NCBI RefSeq assembly: GCF_014467015.1
Contig: NZ_CP058559.1
Location: 1,488,001-1,552,000, forward strand
DNA: 64,000 nt
Reading direction: 5' to 3'
Source: Alkalicella caledoniensis
GTDB taxonomy: Bacteria; Bacillota; Proteinivoracia; Proteinivoracales; Proteinivoracaceae
Shown: piece by piece, positions 60,619 through 64,000 of the stretch
How positions within the stretch are numbered: the stretch's first letter is position 1
Layout: each line of letters begins with the position of its first letter
The notes under the pieces: generated by a model
Database searches by the model: none
What the model saw: the letters and a program-made list of their open reading frames with translations, nothing else
What the model was told of the DNA's origin: nothing
Made by a program: the position numbers and the translations under genes

Positions 60619-60680
60619 CTACTCACCTCCTCAAATTCAGTTTGAGAGTTAATACTTTATCCTGTATGAGTTATTAAAAA

Positions 60681-60695
60681 GCAATTTCCATGCCA
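60681..60695 (-). promoter_or_regulatory. Sigma-54 (-24/-12) promoter of the chitobiose operon
   Basis: TGGCAT-GGAAA-TTGC followed by TT on the minus strand; one base away from the TGGCAC-N5-TTGC consensus. Transcription would start near 60669, about 50 nt before chbB. The activator gene lies directly upstream. Confidence 0.82.
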
Positions 60696-60746
60696 TGTTT
60701 ACAAACCCCTTAACCACAGGCTTAAAATCACTTTTTCACAACTTAA

Positions 60747-60839
60747 TTACACACACATTATGTTATTTTAAGTTTATTTTTTTATATTGATTCACAGATT
60801 CCTCGGAAAGATACACACATCCACAGCAAGTTACACACT
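60747..60839. promoter_or_regulatory. TTACACACA direct repeats upstream of the sigma-54 promoter
   Basis: TTACACACACA (60747-60757), ATACACACA (60811-60819) and TTACACACT (60831-60839) lie 52, 116 and 136 bp upstream of the -24 box. A further TTACACACA is at 63638-63646, upstream of the activator gene itself. They are probable binding sites for the LevR-like activator. Confidence 0.45.
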
Positions 60840-63550
60840 TATTCATATATTTGCAACACATTTCTCAAAATAAATGATACCTCATCATCATCTATAGATA
60901 TTCCTTTCTTTCCAGCTAGTTCATTCATATATTCTTTTAACTTGTTTGCTTCTTCCCCATATTCTGACATGATCTTATCCTTCACTTCACAGGGAGGGCA
61001 TTTTTCCCCTAAACTGATCCTTTTTATTGCACATATCATATGGAGGACTATACCAGTGCCAACTCCTTCAGATATATGAAATCCTAGATTTTTCTTAAGG
61101 AACTCTATTGTAGAAATACATATCTCTTTATAAAACTCAGCATCTATGGTAGAATCTAACTCTTTTTTATAGTTTTCAACGATCCAACCATAGGCTTTAA
61201 TTGAATCATTCTCTAAAATATTTTTTAGGGATTTTCCATCTTTATCCTCAAAAATGTCTGAAACAGGAACGTAAGGAATCCCATATATATCAGGGTTAAA
61301 TGTGCCTACTATTGCCACAATCCTCTTAATCTCTTTAAGTTTATTGACAGATGCGTAAAACTCTTTTAAATTATTTACATTTAGTGGGATTATCTGAACC
61401 TCTTCATTTTGTATATACTTCTTTTTTTCTAGCATTTCTTTAATGGCAACAGCACTACCTTCCCCTGTTGTGCAAACAGTGATAATAATTTTCTCCTTTT
61501 GTGCTACATATACTTCAGTCATCTTTTTAAGTGAAGAGTTGAAGAAGTTAGATATACTTTCATTGACAGACTCCCATATTTTATTTATATCTGACTCAAT
61601 TAAAGATTTTCTTGCGCATTCGATTGCTGTTATAGTAGATACCATTTCAATTACTTTTACCTTAATGCCAGTCTGTTCTTCAATTAGTTTACCGAACATC
61701 TTCAATGAACCCATGTCTACTAAGAGAAGCACCCCTACCCCTCTATGATTTTTTACAACCATCTCTTTTAATTCTTCATATGCTGTTTGGGGGTTTTTAT
61801 CTAAATGCATATCATATGCATAAATGTTGTAGCCTCCCACAAGCTTTTGAGCCACTTCAACCATTGAAGAAGCTGTATTTCTACCGTGCATTGCTACAAC
61901 TACAATAGGATGCTTTGCCTCATCTATTATTGGGTCTTTTCCCAGTGTTAAGAACATAGAAATAAAACCTATTTCGTCTACAGGTAGTTTTATTGCAAAT
62001 TGTTTTTCAATCTTAGTTGCAAAGTTCAGTGCAAGAATATACTCATCCTTATAGTCCTCAATAACTTTCTTTAGGTTATGGTTAATGATTTTCTTACCAG
62101 CCCTTAATCTTTCAATACTGGAAGTTATATGAAGACACAATCCATAGAATGTTTTATTTGGGAAAACTCTATTAAGCTTTGTCCCAGCAAAATAGATAAA
62201 CTCCTCTACGAGGTCCATGGTTTCTTTTTCCACAAGTTTAGAAAGCTCTTCTTTATTTATGTTACCTTGAGATTTGTCGATCAGTTCCTTAAAATAGCTT
62301 TCTATCTCAAAGGACATCAGTACATTTATATCTTCTTCTTCCACCCCTCGTTGTTTCAATTCTTGTACCCTATCCTCTAAATTTTCGTAAAAAAGCCCTT
62401 CGAAAAGACTTTGTGCTCCCTCGTACTTCTTCTCTATGCCATCTGAGCTAAAGGATAGTCTTTCATTGCCATCCACTATGGTATCTATGTATTCCTTATT
62501 GTTTTTGTATAATATTAACCCTTGCTTTACATGGCTGGCAAAATCAGTACTGTGTAATGATATCTCTTTTTGCTTTTTTGATATGCTCTTTAAAAATACA
62601 TTGGCACACCCTAATTGGATATCGCTTTTTAGTTGACCTACATTACCTGTACAATTATATAATAAAAGACTTCTCAACGAGTTTGGAGAAACAACTATTT
62701 CCCTACCAATTCTTGATGATTCAACCTTTATGAATTCGCATATAAGCCCATACCTTTCTTCAAGGGTTCTTTCCCTAAGTGGTGGAATTGTAATACTTAT
62801 AGGTATTCTCCTTGTAAATGTAGATAGTAGACTAGTATCTGCTTCTTCAGTTGTTGCGCAGATAATTAAAACATTACTTTTTTTGGTTTGATCTTCTCCT
62901 AAAGGAGTAAATTCCCCTTTATCCATCAAGTAAAATAGCATTTCCTGGCCTTCTGGAGGGAGCCTATGCACTTCATCTAACAGCAGTACGCCATTATTAG
63001 CTTTTTCCACTAGGCCAACCCTATCTTTGTCTGACCCAGTATAGGATCCCTTTTTTGAACCAAACAATTGAGCCATCAGTAGCTGTGGTAGGCTTGCGTA
63101 ATCAGCACAGTTAAATGTAATAAAGGGAGCATTTGGCTGAAGTATTCCATTTTCTATGGCAAACCTGTGCATAAGCTCAGCAAACAAAGTTTTTCCCACA
63201 CCTGTTTCTCCCAGCAACAGTGAATAGAGGCCCCTTGGAGGATACAAAATGGATGCTTTTGCCTGTTGGATACATTTCTTAAGACTTTTATCAGCTCCAA
63301 TTGTATTATCGAAACCTCCTCGTTTGTTTTCTTGGGTATTATTTTTATTAAGAGTGTATAGTACTGGTTTACCTTTTATTTTTATGACCAAGCCTTCTTC
63401 GTATAGTTGATTTAACAGCTTACTTACATTCGCCCTATCTATCTCTATGTCCGTGGCTATGCTGTTTGTATCTATTCCTATTCCAACATTTCTATCATTG
63501 AACTTCTCCAGGTACCTAAGTACTTTATCTCTATTTGTAAGCTTTTTCAA
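60839..63550 (-). CDS. LevR-like sigma-54 activator with PRD and PTS IIA/IIB-type domains
   Basis: 903 residues. Order of domains: winged helix (1-70), AAA+ core (Walker A GETGVGKTLFAEL near 115; VLLLDEVHRLPPEGQ), first PRD (about 450-540), an EIIA-Man-like domain (HPIVVVAMHGRNTASSMVEV, His near 555), an EIIB-like part, and a C-terminal PRD (GVGTGIVLHMICAIKR). The loop that touches sigma-54 reads GSYTGS in place of GAFTGA, with Thr and both Gly kept. PTS phosphorylation of the PRD His residues should tie activity to sugar flow. TTG start with GGAGGTG. Confidence 0.9.
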   Translation of the reverse strand: MKKLTNRDKVLRYLEKFNDRNVGIGIDTNSIATDIEIDRANVSKLLNQLYEEGLVIKIKGKPVLYTLNKNNTQENKRGGFDNTIGADKSLKKCIQQAKASILYPPRGLYSLLLGETGVGKTLFAELMHRFAIENGILQPNAPFITFNCADYASLPQLLMAQLFGSKKGSYTGSDKDRVGLVEKANNGVLLLDEVHRLPPEGQEMLFYLMDKGEFTPLGEDQTKKSNVLIICATTEEADTSLLSTFTRRIPISITIPPLRERTLEERYGLICEFIKVESSRIGREIVVSPNSLRSLLLYNCTGNVGQLKSDIQLGCANVFLKSISKKQKEISLHSTDFASHVKQGLILYKNNKEYIDTIVDGNERLSFSSDGIEKKYEGAQSLFEGLFYENLEDRVQELKQRGVEEEDINVLMSFEIESYFKELIDKSQGNINKEELSKLVEKETMDLVEEFIYFAGTKLNRVFPNKTFYGLCLHITSSIERLRAGKKIINHNLKKVIEDYKDEYILALNFATKIEKQFAIKLPVDEIGFISMFLTLGKDPIIDEAKHPIVVVAMHGRNTASSMVEVAQKLVGGYNIYAYDMHLDKNPQTAYEELKEMVVKNHRGVGVLLLVDMGSLKMFGKLIEEQTGIKVKVIEMVSTITAIECARKSLIESDINKIWESVNESISNFFNSSLKKMTEVYVAQKEKIIITVCTTGEGSAVAIKEMLEKKKYIQNEEVQIIPLNVNNLKEFYASVNKLKEIKRIVAIVGTFNPDIYGIPYVPVSDIFEDKDGKSLKNILENDSIKAYGWIVENYKKELDSTIDAEFYKEICISTIEFLKKNLGFHISEGVGTGIVLHMICAIKRISLGEKCPPCEVKDKIMSEYGEEANKLKEYMNELAGKKGISIDDDEVSFILRNVLQIYE

Positions 63551-63694
63551 TTAGTTCACCTCCATTTTTTGTGCTTCATTTATTTTACATTTTAACACAT
63601 ATCTATGTAGTTCAGAATATTAATTAAATATATTTTATTACACACATTAACAGATAATGGTTCCTAGACAAACCACGCCAATTTTTATTTCCTA
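63551..63694. other. Divergent gap between the LevR-like gene and the lysine riboswitch promoter
   Basis: AT-rich. It contains the RBS of the activator gene and one TTACACACA motif (63638-63646). I see no gene here. Confidence 0.5.
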
Positions 63695-63723
63695 TTGACA
63701 ATAATTCTTTATTACGCTAAACT
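63695..63723 (+). promoter_or_regulatory. Promoter of the lysine riboswitch transcript
   Basis: TTGACA (63695-63700), 17-bp spacer, TAAACT (63718-63723). Confidence 0.8.
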
Positions 63724-63762
63724 GATACTTACAAAATTGAATATTACCTCACTTCTTAAGAT

Positions 63763-63907
63763 GGTGAGGTAGAGGCGCGGTAATTATTAGTATGTAGTTG
63801 AGCTAGGAGTAGCAAAGATTCTACAGAAAGGATTTACCGCCGAAGTGGTCACATGACTCCCCATGTTTCTGCTGGGTCTACAGTTAAGAGCTGTAGGACT
63901 GTCACAA
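63763..63907 (+). ncRNA. Lysine riboswitch (L box)
   Basis: Core blocks in the right order: GTGAGGTAGAGGCGC, AGTATG, GAAAGGA, ACCGCCGAAG, GCTGGGTCT and GGACTGTCAC. These are the conserved parts of the lysine aptamer. It should control a lysine synthesis or uptake gene (lysC, dapA, lysP or similar), which lies beyond the right edge. A hairpin TACCTCAC/GTGAGGTA (63745-63772) overlaps the 5' side and could compete with the P1 helix. Confidence 0.88.
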
Positions 63908-64000
63908 TAAGCTATCCCAAGTTTGTTGTGTTGCGCTATCTCATGTAAGGGAAAGAAGGGGACTTAGTTATGTAGCAATTTATTGCGACCTGAGTTTCTC
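63908..64000 (+). other. Expression platform of the lysine riboswitch, incomplete
   Basis: 93 bp after the aptamer. No start codon with a convincing reading frame is seen, and no complete terminator hairpin is visible before the window ends. Confidence 0.5.

Overview
This window looks like a chromosomal piece of a low-GC Gram-positive bacterium, most likely an anaerobic, spore-forming member of the Clostridia (Bacillota). The support is indirect: AT-rich sequence, strong GGAGG-type ribosome sites, a PdaA-type spore-cortex deacetylase, a sporulation-kinase-like histidine kinase, a Tad pilus locus without an outer-membrane secretin, the GlpA/FAD oxidoreductase/DUF1667 glycerol triad, and LevR- and sigma-54-type control of sugar and glycerol genes. 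I see no tRNA, rRNA, CRISPR array or prophage. The genus cannot be fixed from the sequence alone.

Layout. 1-4.6 kb: the truncated start of a probable sigma factor gene, pdaA, a decayed 57-bp tandem repeat, an iron-sulfur aldo/keto reductase, and a PutP symporter preceded by a 34-residue membrane peptide. 4.6-7.9 kb: a VanY-type carboxypeptidase, a TraX-like membrane protein and a sensor kinase. 7.9-18.9 kb: a complete Tad/Flp pilus locus on the minus strand (prepilin peptidase, DegS/DegU-like pair, two Flp pilins, TadE, TadG-like, CpaB, two receiver-domain fusions, CpaF, TadB, TadC, DUF192). 19-29 kb: glycerate kinase, a heterodimeric ABC exporter with a leader-peptide attenuator, a preQ1 riboswitch with queT, an Xaa-Pro peptidase and two phosphatases. 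29-37 kb: lipoprotein, MBOAT/DHHW acyl-transfer pair, ferredoxin, lipase, arsC, a Cys-rich protein, and an IS1182-like element nested in a larger inverted repeat. 37-45.4 kb: a glycerol operon behind a sigma-54 promoter. 45.7-50.3 kb: cadA-type metal ATPase with its ArsR repressor, and a MATE pump bracketed by two related palindromes. 51-52.6 kb: a pair of lipid-alcohol kinase-like membrane proteins. 52.6-63.6 kb: a chitobiose-type PTS locus (chbB, chbC, chbF, chbA, chbG, GH1, ROK kinase, two DUF3284 proteins) driven by a LevR-like activator and a second sigma-54 promoter. 63.7-64 kb: a lysine riboswitch whose gene lies outside the window.

How the genes work together. The glycerol genes form a regulon: GlpP antiterminator, two small putative transporter subunits, GlpK, GlpA-like dehydrogenase, its FAD partner and DUF1667, followed by a sigma-54 activator that very probably acts on the TTGGCAC-N5-TTGC promoter in front of glpP. 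The chitobiose locus has the same logic with a PTS-responsive activator. The most unusual items are a chimeric protein joining a phosphorylatable receiver domain to the RcpC domain of CpaB inside the Tad locus, and a well-formed leader peptide plus tandem terminators in front of the ABC exporter. All calls rest on reading motifs and hand alignment; no database search or folding program was run.
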